DNA of 64,000 nt, taken from positions 25,971,956 to 26,035,955 of the forward strand of contig CM049312.1 of NCBI GenBank assembly GCA_026874595.1, written 5' to 3'. How positions within the stretch are numbered: the stretch's first letter is position 1; every line of letters begins with the position of its first letter. The translations under genes were made by a program, and so were the position numbers. The DNA is from Sipunculus nudus (lineage: Eukaryota > Annelida > Sipuncula > Golfingiida > Sipunculidae). The notes beneath the pieces are model-generated. The model did not search any database. It saw only the letters and a program-made list of their open reading frames with translations, and was not told the origin of the DNA. Below, piece after piece: positions 50,343 through 62,900 of this stretch.

Positions 50343-53300
50343 CTGTTAAGCACACGGTCTCCGGCTGAAGAATGCTGAATTCTGAATACTGTATAATTTG
50401 GGTTGGAGGTGTTTATTAGGATGGCGCTTAAACATTGCTGTAAGGGCCCGCTGATACAAAAATCGCTGGATCACGCTGCGTCTGTTTGTCATACACATGC
50501 TAACCAGGTCCGCATTACGTACGTCGCTGGGCAAAATAAAGGTTGGTTATTAAATGAGTGGAGTGAAAATAAAACTTTCCGCATACCGCATGTCAACTAA
50601 ATGTACCTTCACGATTGCAAAAATAATACAAACATTTTCCGGAAACAGTTGCATGTATAATGTGTAAAATTTTGTTCAAGGCATTTTGCATGTTTGCATA
50701 ATGGCTCATTTGTAATGATTGATTTAAAATTCCATATTCTTTTCTGTTTGTTCAGGTCTTCTAATATCATATTCTTAATATAATGTTTTATTCAAGACAA
50801 CAATTTATTGATTTCATCTTTGAAGTGGTAGTTAAGAGCCGTCTATCTATATGGTAAAACAACCATATTGGTGTGCACTTGAATCCTCATATTCTTGTAG
50901 CGATATCACTGGCGTTTACTAGTATCTGTATACAGATAGAGGGTCAACACAACAAAATCAACGTGTCTATATTTGAGACGCACCCATCAGATTTCCGATT
51001 TTTTCCTTATTAAATTCACAACCTTTAAGACAGACAGAATTAACAAATTGGGAGAAAATTGACCATTTTCCCCATTTTGGAGTTAATTGTAAAGATATTC
51101 CATACCACTGGTAGCCACTCAGAGATTAAGGATGGAAATTAATGAGAAGCACTGGGATATAAGCGAGCCACTGCACCTGAACAGAAATGTGACCATTTCC
51201 GCCCCAGATGCCGAAGACCTAATGGAGAAGATCCACATGTCGTACTTAATTTAAATACCCTTCACGCGGTTACCATGGGAACAATCTGCTTCCTTCTGGA
51301 ATAACATGCTAGGACAGCTGCAGAAACACACAACCCGTACATGTTCAAACATAAAGCATAGACAATATAAAAAAAGTCCAATATATGCTCCTCAGAGAAA
51401 AAAAAGTTTCTCAAGGCTTTTTGGTCTGTGTGTTGTTCTGTGTCGGAATTTTTTATCAGCGGATTGGGATCCGACTATATTAATCTATATACACAGCCTG
51501 CATGTGAACCTGTGAGAATCAAATCGTGTTGATTCCGTAGTCGCCATATCCCGCCGAATCCCTAAGCTGATGTCTACTTAATTAAGGAACCAGAAACTTA
51601 TCCCCAACATGACATTTAAAAGAACCAAGGCAATATGGTATCAGTTGGATTGTTGCATTCTGATGAAATCTAATTTTCATCGGCACCTGGGACATCTGGC
51701 ATGGCTGCCTGGTGAACCTTAACTGGCAGCCTTGGCCGGTCAACACCAGGTTTGCTAACTACGAACATGCGCCTGTGTTACCTGACACAAAGCTAAGGCT
51801 GTCTTCAGTGTAGGCAAGTGATTATACGGTTCTAAGGTTGATTCTGCAGCTGTTATCAGCGCTTTTCTTTAATATCTCTCCCGGGCAGCCCAACTAAAAG
51901 AAATTGTCTACAGGTGCACTGCCGGTAACCTGAGGATCAATCTGTGATACAACACCCTACTTCTCAGACTACCTCGGGCTCTATTAAGATGCTGGGCCTT
52001 GTTATTTAGACGATGAAACATAAGAATACAATTTCTTCAACATGTTCTGTTTGTTTTTCTATTAATAAAATAACTCCTACACATGTTATTATTTTTGTGG
52101 CCTATTTCTTGGCATAACTCATCCGATATAGGAACGTTAATATATAACTGTAGATGACAGAATAACCCTATATGTGGCTGGTGGCTTATAGGGCATGAAG
52201 CTTTATCTGATGAACCTCCGTGGCTTGTGGTAATTGTGACTTGTGGCTCATAGCCATGGCGCGTGGTTTCTTGCTTCTTCTTTGAGTCGTAGCCTATATG
52301 GCTGGACCAGTGGAGTCAAGTGGCGAAGAATAGTGGAAACGTGTATAGGGTGCAAAAAAGCATTGTATTAACTTAACGTGGCCACGCTGGTGTCTGGCTA
52401 TTTATATTGCTTGGTAGTGGCTGTTGTATAAAAATAAAATTTATCGATTATTGATCATCGAACTTTAGCTGCCGATTGACCTAATTTGTTACATTACTAA
52501 TAATAATTTTATCAATAATGGAACGTCGAATTAGTACCGATAGTCCAGATTAACTTTTTTTCCGTTAGGCAGTCCAAATAAAATTTCTTTTACGGGATTT
52601 GTTACAAAGGTAATATTTAACGAATCAACTTTTGCAGTCAGACATAAGAAGGGCTGTAAAAAGTCCCCATGCTTGCTTTCCAATTTTGCTGTTGGTTTCC
52701 AGAGATCAGGGAGAAAGCCCAAAGTTTATTCAAAGCGGAGACTAGGTTCAGAGTATTGATTGAATGAGTCACCGTGAGCAAGCGAGACAGCTCCAAATGA
52801 ATGGCAAACGGGACAGATAAAGGTTTAAGAGACTTTCACCAGCTGTTTCTTTGGAGAAACCTAAATAAGGGAGCTCTTTCAGACCAGATGTTACAGTTTC
52901 TTGGTTGTCTTCAGAATTATCTGTGGATGAACTTCTTGGCTACTGTGAATTTTTTATCTTTTTCTTATGGTTGTTAGAAACGTTCTGATTATCCGTGACC
53001 ATGATGAATTCATTCGACTAGGACTTGTGTCGTATAGAAACAGAGCTAGGAGTCATTTAGCAACAAGCTGACTTTAGCAGACAGCCATCAATCGTGGCTC
53101 GCGTACTCATTGCCTTGAGACCTAAGGTAAATCATAAACTAAAGACGCTACAAAAGTTATCGGACGGGGCACATCTAAGTAGACAACACCTCTTATACAT
53201 GTAGACTATTAAACTAGAAAGGTAATGTCTGTAACAATATATCTGTTAACTACAGAGAAAGAATGAATTAACAGAGACATTTGTCACCTTGAGAAGCAGC

Positions 53301-53359
53301 AGCTTCAGAGAGACAGAAGTGTGAACTTAAGACGCACAACTTGGACATAAGTAGAATTT
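50343..53359. other. Non-coding DNA
   Basis: A GC-balanced patch at about 51500-51990 carries short conserved-looking words such as CGCCATATCCCGCCG but no frame. The remainder is AT-rich without support for a gene. Confidence 0.4.
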
Positions 53360-53745
53360 GTCATTAGGGACACAAACACGTTCACGTAGTGTCATTCATT
53401 AGAGCCACAGAGACTGAAACCAAAAAAGTTCGATTAATTAGAGGCACAGAGTTGGTAACAAAGCAAACATCCTCAGCTAAGAGATGCAACGAAATCAGCA
53501 GAGACATTCAGTAACTACAGACAAAACGACTATAACTCTGGGAAGCCATTTTTAATTGTTAAACAAATACTCGAGACTCGACGACCGTAAGAGAGAACAA
53601 GTTGAAAGGAAGTAGATATGTAACTGTTTATAAAATAGGGAGGTCCATTAATTAGAGATGCACGTACTCTAATTGAGTCAAAACACTTAAATAGAGATAG
53701 AAAACCCTAATGGAGAGACATATACATTAAGTAAAGGTGCCGCGT
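53360..53745. repeat. Degenerate roughly 40-bp periodic repeat
   Basis: Variants of ATTAGAGGCACAGAG recur at 53362, 53398, 53437 and 53478 and again at about 53652, 53692 and 53711, at spacings near 35-41 bases. Units are too diverged for a clean consensus. It is probably an eroded minisatellite. Confidence 0.4.
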
Positions 53746-54200
53746 CAAAAGAATGAGTTATGGACATCCAGGATTTGCAGTGACAGATGCATAAGCAGGC
53801 TCCATCCTTCTGATCACGTGATAGTGGCGTTCTGATCACGTGAGAGGGCTTTGGGGCGTCTCATTTCACCGATTTTCTTTCTCTCAGACAAGGGTTGTGT
53901 GAAGCGTGAATTCCTGTTTTGCGGCTCCAGCTGACAATTTATGCCCACTGGGGACCTCGGCTATAATCAAATGGAGTCATATTTCCCTTTGGTACAATTA
54001 ACTTTTTTTCAAATAAGCAAACTTGCTAAAGAAAAGGTCTTTGTGGATCAATCAAGCGTCTTCTCTCTGGACGCCAAAGATCTCTTGTTTCGTCTGTGTA
54101 GCCCCCTGACCGGTTTGATATGAACCCCCGCAGACCTCACTACCGGGCGTTGCGACACAAGCGTGGATGATACGTACCATTGGGAACTGTTTTTTTTCAG

Positions 54201-54372
54201 GTCTATTTTCCAAGCCGGTAGTGTCGCATTCATGAAAAAAATGTTCGATTGTTTCAGCGGAGCAGTCATGATTAAATTTTGGAGTGATGTGAATCGGACT
54301 AAGAGAATCTGCAATATCCGGCTGGACGACGATACGATCTCATGCAATTACCAGTTTCTAGGAACAGATTAA
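54201..54372 (+). CDS. Candidate terminal coding exon, unknown product
   Basis: TGTTTTTTTTCAG at 54188-54200 is a strong acceptor. The following frame encodes about 57 residues of ordinary composition with four cysteines or more, including NRTKRICNIRLDDDTISCNY, and stops at 54372 directly before AATAAA (54373-54378). The combination of acceptor, stop and poly(A) signal suggests a last exon. I do not recognise the family, and the opposite strand is also open over the region, which lowers confidence. Confidence 0.27.
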
Positions 54373-55477
54373 AATAAAAAAAATAGGCCTTGTTTTGTGA
54401 TGGAACTTTTATTACATTTTTAACGTCTTTTTGGTGACATAGGACAAAACGGTTGCAGACATTTTACGCCATATAACGAGAACACTTTATTACTTTTACC
54501 ATGGGAAAACCTTATCTTAAAGGTACCTATTCACATACCAGGATGTGAACAGGATATCGGTAAAACTGTTAAATACACGTTACTTAAACCTGACGTTTGG
54601 TGCCTCCCCTAAAATTTTATTTTGCTTTCTGGCAATATTCCGTTTGCAGCCGTTTGCTTTCTACTGGTCGGACGGCGTAATTTAAAAAACCAAGAGTTTT
54701 CTAACTTTTTCTTCTGGTTTTTTTTTCACAACCTTTCACGTCCCTTGTACCTCTCCTTGTCTTGGTGTTGACTTGCATGTGAAAATAGGACCGTCGGTCA
54801 CTCGGTCTTGTTATCTAAAACAGACACAGATTTTCATATTTGTCGCACACAGAACCATAGAAAGGGCATTTGAGATACAAAGTTGGTGTACCGGAGTCCT
54901 TTATATTCATCCAAAAGTAACTGATAACGTTAGTTAACAGTTATTATTGCATTTAATAAAATACCATGGTATATCGATATGTTTCTTTCGGCAAAAGAAG
55001 ATACTTTGGAACAGGGAGGAACAGAGGTTTTAACGTTTGACTTAGCATGTAAATTCTTCAAGATTAAGAAAGTCATTTTCACTTTTACAGATTTTTTAAA
55101 GGTCGATTTATCTACAGTGATTCATCTATTTTAATAACTATAAATAAAGAGTTAACTCTGGAATTTAAAATATTTTTTCTTCGATACGTTGTGGTATCAG
55201 AATACGTAGAAATCCCTTGCGTACGACAGAGCTGACATATGTAATATAGTAAACCTTTCGCAACCATTATGATGTTTTAATATAAAATGATTGAACACGA
55301 TTTTCTGTGCTGTATATAAGTCAAGTAATGTTTTTTCTCTTTTAACCCTATGTCATTTTACCTTCATTTTCAATATATATTGTCTGTCTTTTCAGGGATA
55401 ATATATACTCTTAATAGAGATAATATAAGACGCATTTCTACTTCCACCCTTCGACTGTATGAATTCAATTGATATAA

Positions 55478-55478
55478 C

Positions 55479-55519
<41 letters not shown>

Positions 55520-55558
55520 ATGTATGTATATATATATTGTAAGATAAGAAATGGACAG

Positions 55559-55602
<44 letters not shown>

Positions 55603-55620
55603 CCATTTCTTATCTTACAA
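55478..55620. repeat. AT/GT microsatellites with a 21-bp perfect inverted repeat
   Basis: Two TA-TG tracts alternate with unique sequence. TTGTAAGATAAGAAATGGAC plus A at 55537-55557 is the exact reverse complement of 55600-55620. The 42-base loop consists almost entirely of (AT)n(GT)n, so the segment can form a long hairpin or cruciform. Confidence 0.85.
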
Positions 55621-56113
55621 CATTCCTTCCCGTTCAAACGGATCTGATGGACAAGAATTCGTCCTAAAATATCACGTGCTTGATACACGACCCATGATTG
55701 GCTGCAAGCATTTGTTTTAATCAAATTCCGGAATCCATTTTGTGTCGGACAAACTGGAAATTTGTTTTGCGTCTTCTGTTTATTTTAAGAACTATAACCA
55801 GCTCTGCTTTGCTCAGAAAAGGTCCCATTTCATGATGAGCCCGGCCTTGACGTTCGATCTGTTATATCTAGTAAAACATAGCAACAGGAAGATCTATGGT
55901 TTCCCAGGTCTGTGTAGTCGAGCTGAAAATGCTGATAAACGCAGAAAATAAAATGATGAATTTGTCCTATGAAAGTGTAGCCTGTGGCACCAAGAGCTGC
56001 TGGTAGGGTTTTAGGCGATATTCATGAAATGGTAACATTAGTGTGCATCACGTGACAAAGAATGTGAATTTTGGAAATATGAAAAATATATAGCTTTGAA
56101 TAACTATAGATAT

Positions 56114-56425
56114 TGTTACAGGTGCTCTTTTTATTGTGTGACACGGGCGTTACTCATGTTGTGGCGCCCCTCGTCGGGCCACTTGTTGCACTTTATGTTT
56201 AATCCGTACTGGTTGAACTCTCGTTGTCATGCTAGCTTGGGGCTTTCTCGCCTGGCCGAGGTCACGTGTTGACCCTGGTATGTAGAGACTCACACAGCGA
56301 TGTTCTTCTAGATGGTTCCTGTAGCGCGTGTTTGCTGTGCATTGTGTTAGATCCTTTAGACGGTTCGAGAAGTGGAAAATTCTTGGCTTGGGGCGAGAAG
56401 TTATAAATAGGGGGCTGTTTTTAAG
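56114..56425 (+). mobile_element. Truncated LTR (U3 to TATA) of an LTR retrotransposon
   Basis: The segment begins TGTTACAGGTGC and ends shortly after the promoter TATAAATA (56402-56409) and a GGGGGCTG stretch. It matches the longer copy at 27392 along most of its length, including the block GGCTTGGGGCGAGAAG just before the TATA box. The region downstream of the promoter is missing and a LINE reverse transcriptase fragment follows almost at once, so the LTR was cut by that insertion or by a deletion. Confidence 0.7.
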
Positions 56426-56462
56426 CTATTATGTTGATCAAACTTGATTATTATGTGAAACA

Positions 56463-57390
56463 CAAGCTGGCTATAGGAAAGGTAATTCAACAGTAGACTT
56501 TACACTTTCTTTAATGGGATATGTGCAGAAATATTTAACAAAAAAGAAAAGGTTTTATTACACTTTCATTGATTTTTCAACTGCTTTTGATAGTGTACAA
56601 CATGATTTATTGTGGTATGTTTCAGTTAAATCTGGGATAAAAGGGAAACTTTTTACAGACACTTCAGTCTATATATATAGTCAAATGAAATCATGTCTTC
56701 TTACACAGGAAGGATTAACAGATTATTTTAAATGTATTAACGGAACTCGACCAGGGTGCATGGTGAGTCCCCTTATGTCCCCTTCCTTTATTCATAGATG
56801 AATTTTATGAACAAATTTATGAAACAGATTGTCATGGTATAAATACTGATAAATATTTGCCAAACTTAATGACATTAATGTTCGCTGATGATTTAGTATG
56901 CTTCAGCGATACAATGGGACGTCTCCAAAAACAAAGTTTGGAAGGCATCCAATATATGTTGGTCAGTTATTAAGATGTGTAAAATACTGGACAAAACTAG
57001 TACGTTATGGTAATAATAGATATCCAAAGCGTATATATAACATTTTGTTTAATCTAGATATGAATGGAAAACAAACGTGGGTAACTCATATAAGAAGCAA
57101 AATATGCAACGCACATTTTGGGTATGTGTGGATGAATCTAGAAGTAGGAGACATAATATTTTTTGGCTAAAATAAAGGAAAGAATTATTGATATGGCAGA
57201 ACAAAACTGGTCTTGTGATGTAGAAGTAAATACTAAATTAAATTGATATGGTACTTTTAAATCCATGCTCTCAATAAATGGAGAAATATTTACTGTGTGT
57301 GACTAATACCAAGCATAAACAAGCGCTAGCCAGATTGAGATGTTCATGTCACGATTTGATGATTGAAAAGGGAAGGTATAAGCAAATGGA
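56463..57390 (+). pseudogene. Broken non-LTR (LINE) reverse transcriptase, CR1/L2/jockey-like
   Basis: This is a degraded reverse transcriptase from a LINE. It opens with the family block QAGYRKGNSTVD, followed by palm motif A as FIDFSTAFDSV (about 56564-56597), motif B as GTRPGCMVSPL (about 56743-56775) and motif C as FADD (56881-56892). A frameshift between motifs B and C leaves the first frame ending at 56801. After motif C a large part of the thumb/connection region is missing. C-terminal sequence resumes near 56982 (KYWTKL) and continues through further frame changes and a stop to LARLRCSCHDLMIEKGRYK at about 57320-57382, a block typical of the C-terminal tails of these elements. The 5' end including any endonuclease is absent, as expected for a 5'-truncated LINE insertion. 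It cannot encode an active enzyme. Confidence 0.85.
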
Positions 57391-57399
57391 TGTTGGTTT

Positions 57400-60300
57400 T
57401 CAATATTTTTTTGTTGAAATTAAACTGTAAAACGCTGTTTAGTTGTACATTTACGATAACATTTAAAAAGAATGTACCCTGATAATTAAATATGATCCGC
57501 CCCAGGGGTTTATTTCAATGCTCATATGGAAATGTCCATAAGCTCATTAATACAAACAACAGATATTTTGCACTAAGAACAATAAAACTTACATGATTTT
57601 TAAGCACGAAGCAACATACACATTGTATGATGAAATATGTTATAATGTTTATACAGTGAACCCATACTACGTGAGTAGTGCACCCCCCCTCCCCCACCCC
57701 CCTTCCTCATTGCCCTCCCCCACCGTCTCCTATATTCATCAAAGGAGACATCGAGGAGATGTGAATTGAGAATAGTAATTATACCTTACTTTAAAACAGA
57801 AGATTTATGTCATATTTAACAATAAATTAACTTCAGTTAACTACATGTCGTTGAATTTCAAATAGTCATCTTTTAATTACAAATGTTTACATTAATGAGA
57901 TCACAAAGGTTATTTTACATTTCTCATGATGATGTTAATTAAATAGAACCAAATATTCCAAAATTTTACCTTATCTATAAGGATGTTATCTATAATGTAA
58001 CTATGATGATCTTCCGTGTATTTTTCATATAAATTTGAGTACCCCGAATTTAACATAGGATCCGTCCCCGTTTCACTAAGAAGATTTGGCGGAACTAATA
58101 AAAAAATGAAAATGTATTATCCAAACTTCATATCCACCAAATTTGGTACTTTTATCACAATCTGAACAATTCTTCTGCTTTTTACCGTTGACCGCTGCAC
58201 TAGTATGGTGAATCGCGAAAAGGAAACCAATCACAGTATACATTCCGATATATCGATAATCATTCTACTATATATCGGTGTTCTTTAAAGTCTTTTTTCA
58301 GAAGACAGATGGTGCCAGATGCATACTCTATGGATCTTAAATAATAAGATGATCATTAATCTCCTGGAATCAATGTGTGACGGCAGAGAATATTAACACG
58401 AAATTAATAATGCGAGTTAATTTACAATTATTAAATGAGGATCCCCAGTACTGCTTCCAGAACTTAAGAAACCAACCCTGACTAAGCAAAGATAATGTTT
58501 AATTCACGCTGATTAGGAAAGGAAATATTAAATAATACATTTACCATTTAGCATCGAATGTGCACACTTCATGTGAAATATTTAAAGGAATTACAGGATT
58601 GAATGTAATCTGGGACATAAAATCTGCAAATAGCTTGGTTGGCATGTTAATGACTCAGTCATACCACTTGTAAGAAGGGCTTTCATTTTTATATGATCAA
58701 TATTATCAATTGGGACCAAAAGAGTACCGTTTACTTAATTGATCAGAGCACCCTGTGGTGGACTGACTGACGAATGTATCATTCCAGCTAATCATAGTGT
58801 CGTAAATAGGTGGACATTATACCGTAATTAGGTCTAAGCGACCTGCGACTTCTAGTGACTTGAAGCATTCTCATTTCGAGGCTCTCGTCTCCCGCATGAA
58901 ATGGGTCATGGCAACCACCGGTTTTGCAGGCAAGAACTTACAACTGAGCCAGACACATTTTCAATGCAGGTTAATTGCTTGTTTGCTCGGCCGGCGTGTC
59001 GTGTTACAAGCTATAACCGACTTTCCTTGGTTTTCTTTTTACTCTCAGTCACTGTAGGCATATCATGTCAAACAAGCCATTAAAAGTGAAAGCGACAAAA
59101 CATGGCAGTGGTCAGGAAAAAAAAACATATTCTTCAAAGATTACAGCCATCTCGTCCCTTTTTGGGTGTTGGCAAACAAAACACACTTTGACCAGGATGG
59201 TGTACTGTGCAATATTTTTTCTAAAGGACAGATTAAGCTGGATGTTATATTGGAGCAGGCATTGAGATGTTGATAAACAGCAAGCGGTCAGACATATTCG
59301 CATGTAGCTCTCGCAAAGAAACGTCGGTTAACAAGAAGTGATGGTTTATCGTACGTTTATAGTGCACTTCGGTTTTAGTATACTGTTCAGAAGGCGCTCC
59401 ATGCAAGATTTAACTAGAATTAGAAGAGCGCAAACATCTGGCAAAACAAACTAATCGTACGTGATCAACCTTTTCATCCGGAAATGCGCCAAAATTTAAA
59501 AGTATATTCCCTAGGCCAATTGAATCCCTTGCACAAAATAGGGTGCAATTCGTAGCTTTTGTGTTTACGTAATCATTCTACAAGGCAAATAAATAAACGG
59601 AAATCGAAATGGAGAGGGGGGGGGGGGGGGAGGTTAAAAATCTAACCTCCTCGTAAAGATAACAAACGTTCGGGATTCCCTGTTAAAATCCGTTCCATAG
59701 TTACTAAACACTAGCCCCTAACTTACTCTGAATGTCTCAAGACTTTGCTAATAAAAAAGTTATGATTACATTTCCTTAAATTTCAAATACATATAAAGTC
59801 TAAAATATCAAATGTGTCTGATAAGTTTTTTTACGTTAATCTGTGCCGTTAAACATCAATTTTACTTAAACAATACAAACACGTTCATAGGAACGCACAT
59901 TCTGACAATGTAACGCTCATGAATATGTTAGTTGGCAATATCCTGGAGATTTATTATCAATATTCTTGTCCAACATTCATGGCAGGTTTAATTAAAATAA
60001 AATAACAGAGGAGTGTAAACATTTTAAGATACCAACATATAAGTTCAGTTCTGGCTGTCATTCAATTCACATCACAGAGGAATTGCTGACAAAGTGTTAT
60101 TTATCCTCAAAAACAGCTTTAAATAAGTGTTTCTTGTACATGGTCTATCATTTTTTTTTTGGGGGGGGGGGGGGGGTGTTGGTTATTCATCTTGCTAATT
60201 CGCCATTGTTGCCTGGATTAGTTTTCCCTTAAATTAGCGCCTACTGCATTATTCTGGCCCCAAGTTTAGCAGACTAAGCGTTATATGTTTTTGAAAACTA

Positions 60301-61370
60301 AAGATCCATTATGATTCAATGTGTTTATATCATCCTGCTTGTACCCTCAGCAACAACAGCCACGACAGTAACAAAACTGTTACTGTGATAAATAGAAAAA
60401 AAACAATGTCTTGTTGCGTCTGTCCCTCCGTAAGATTTAAAGAGCAACTGTTGTCATGGAAACAATTACTGGTATGATATGTGTAATACTATTATCATAA
60501 TAATCAGAATGGTATATAAATTGCAGCCGAGGACAAATAAGGAAAAAGAAGGTATTCATCTCGCTTTAAGAAGAAGCAGAGTAATTCTAAATCAATTTCT
60601 AATATCAAATCCCGCTTCTTGCGACTATGATACAACCACGCAGCTTTCTTTGCCAGAAAAATTGCAAAGATGGAAGAAATAAGACTGCTATTAACCATAT
60701 GATTTGACGTCAAAGGCTCTAAAATGGCCAAACACCCCCATAATCAGACCCGGGAGTTCGGTAAAACACAAAGGAAAAGCCTCAGGTAAAAATCATGGCG
60801 AGCTCATCAATTACCGAGGCCGACTACAGGTTGTTATCTCCTGTTGACACAGAAGCAAGGCGTTCCATTAACTATCTTATCATGAGGCAGCAACTCTTAC
60901 AAATCGATAAAGGGAGAGGCGGCATTCCAGTCATGCGCACAGGGCCCTGCCCGACCGGAAAAACCTTAATTCACTGTCATTTGTAACAATGTCCCGCATG
61001 ATTTGGAAGCAAATAACGCCCTAATCGCACCGGTCTTCTCAGGGCCTCGTTAATACGAGACATTATTGGGGATGAGTTTCTTCAGTAAGGGATTGGGCTG
61101 ATTTAGATTTTCTCAATGGTGTTCAACAGTAGGATAAATATATTAAAATTTTCTTGAATCAAGGAGGTATGACATAGGATCGATATTAAAAACACAATTG
61201 CCATGAACCGGAAGAGTCGGCCGAACGTTTGTTTGAGGCTTTTATCAGTATCGCACAGAAAATATTTCAACAAAGACTGCAAGGGTATCATGAATATTTT
61301 ATGGTCAATCAAACGTAAGTTCGTCACGATGTGTCGGTATTTTTCTATACAATTGCTCTCATTGGTGACA
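57400..61370. other. Non-coding DNA
   Basis: Contains a C-rich patch near 57683-57720, G tracts at about 59616-59631 and 60160-60176, and a GC-richer patch at about 60700-61080. Short frames are unrecognised. Confidence 0.4.
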
Positions 61371-61981
61371 CCAACAGCAACACACACACACACACACACT
61401 CTCATGAGATTCTTCAGCAAGAGATTGGGCTGATTTACAAATGTGCATACGTATACATACAATATACACATATATTGGTCCCTTGGCCAATGGTGATAAT
61501 AGGACACAAAATACACCATATATAGCTATAAATGTTCATACCATTTGTTCAATAATTATGCAAATACTCAATATTTCGAGTTTCTTGTGATTTTCCTATT
61601 TCTGAAGTGAACGAATCTATCCTCTACCTAGTTTTCAGAACCCATAGTGTAAGTACCTGTATAAACATTCCCCAGCCTTGACTGATATCCGCAACTTAGT
61701 CCACAGTGGTCTGACAACAGTAACATTCGCTTTGCTTGTTGATACTAATGTAGGCAATTTAAAGTTTCCTCGAAATTGTTGTAATTAAGCAACGTCAAGG
61801 TAGGTTTTATGAAAATTGCATCCTATACTTAAACTGAAATAACACTGTTGCCCCAAGATCTGAAACCAAATTTGTCCAATTTCTCAGCCAGATGTCAGCA
61901 TCAGTGAAAGTTCCGTCCACATTGCTTAGAAGGATGTACAAACAGACAAAACGCATGCACGCACACCTTAGCCTTTTGTTT

Positions 61982-62011
61982 CTCGGTCCGCTTTGATGTC
62001 ACCCTGTAACA
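61982..62011 (-). mobile_element. 3' LTR start of the miniature LTR element (truncated or diverged)
   Basis: On the minus strand this begins TGTTACAGGGTGACATC and matches the 5' LTR copy up to GGACCGA, after which similarity fades. The purine tract immediately before it is placed as a polypurine tract would be. The rest of this LTR was either deleted or diverged beyond visual recognition. Confidence 0.5.
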
Positions 62012-62013
62012 CA

Positions 62014-62308
62014 CCCCCTCTCAAGAGCGTTCTGCTACCAGAACAAGATAATCCCAGGAGTCACACCTAGGTGGCAATAAATTCCTAATTACTTCAAGCC
62101 ACCATTCCTCGGGCCACAAAAATTTGCCGTCACGTTGGACGAGCCCCCATTTGTTACGAAGACATATTGCTCATCTGAAAATATATCGGGCCGATCCTGG
62201 ATTCGAACCTATGTCGGTGGCGCACATGTCCGGCGTTCCAACCGCTTAGCAAGAAAAACAAGCTTCACTAGCGAGACAGTTCGGTCTGCTTTTATGTCAC
62301 CCCGTAAT
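62014..62308 (-). mobile_element. Miniature LTR retroelement (TRIM-like): 5' LTR, primer site, tiny interior
   Basis: Read on the minus strand, a roughly 157-bp LTR-like unit (62308 down to 62152) ends TTCGTAACA. Two bases later comes TGGGGGCTCGTCC (62149-62137), identical to the first 13 bases of the tRNA-Pro primer-binding site used by many Ty3-like elements and gammaretroviruses. After about 125 bases of interior comes a purine tract GAGAGGGGG, then TGTTAC, the start of a second LTR matching the first for about 26 bases with three differences. TGTTAC and GTAACA are the expected inverted LTR termini. The interior is far too short to code for anything, as in terminal-repeat retrotransposons in miniature. 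The outer edge of the 5' LTR is eroded by an AT microsatellite. Confidence 0.6.
62185..62255 (-). promoter_or_regulatory. tRNA-like pol III A/B boxes within the LTR
   Basis: On the minus strand TTGCTAAGCGGTTGG fits the A-box pattern (62253 down to about 62238) and GGTTCGAATCC is a perfect B box (62209-62199), about 44 bases apart as in tRNA-Ser/Leu-type heads. The intervening GAACGCCGGACATG resembles a tRNA-derived SINE. Either the LTR contains a captured SINE head or the element is transcribed by pol III. Confidence 0.55.

Positions 62309-62310
<2 letters not shown>

Positions 62311-62343
<33 letters not shown>
62311..62343. repeat. AT microsatellite at the outer edge of the miniature LTR element
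   Basis: (AT)n abuts the eroded terminus of the LTR and probably replaced its first bases. Confidence 0.85.
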
Positions 62344-62345
<2 letters not shown>

Positions 62346-62639
62346 AAATCAGGCGCGATTTGTTTATCTAGTTCATACGAAGTATTCGCAAGATTGTAAG
62401 CAATGAGGCAGGATTTATAAAGATAAACCAGTATAGGTATAACTTCCACTGACAAAGCAGCTACGGGGTACAGGGGGTTACAGCAAGGCCCTGGGTGTGT
62501 GGAAAAATGACTCACACCAGAAGCAAAATAGGTAACAGTAAGTCCCAGAGGACAAACTATGTGAAAAGAGATACGTAATATTTGTTTCGTCTAAAACCTA
62601 CATTTGCTTCCAGCTTGAGGGAAAACGCTGTAACGAGAT

Positions 62640-62900
62640 CGAATATTCAGGGTGATGCCTCATGTGTTGGTGGCTGTAATAATTAACCCCGTTGCAATGG
62701 ACATGGCTGAATTGATCGCGAATCTAAACTCCCAAAGCGTCCAAATGTATTAGATTCCTCAGCTATCGGAGACTGGCTACTTCTGGTCCCGTCAGGATGA
62801 CAATGGAAGTGATTACGCTGGCGCCAGCATTCCCGACGATTGTCAATTTCGTCTTCCGCTTCCGTCCTCTGACATTTTGACACGGCAGAGACACACCGCT
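62640..62900. other. GC-richer block of unknown role
   Basis: The minus strand is open for 66 codons with a polar, low-hydrophobic composition resembling no family. It may be another non-coding island. Confidence 0.2.

Noticed and set aside
62185-62255. A genuine tRNA gene
   Set aside because: A and B boxes are present but acceptor-stem pairing and a terminator are not apparent, and the segment lies inside an LTR-like unit.
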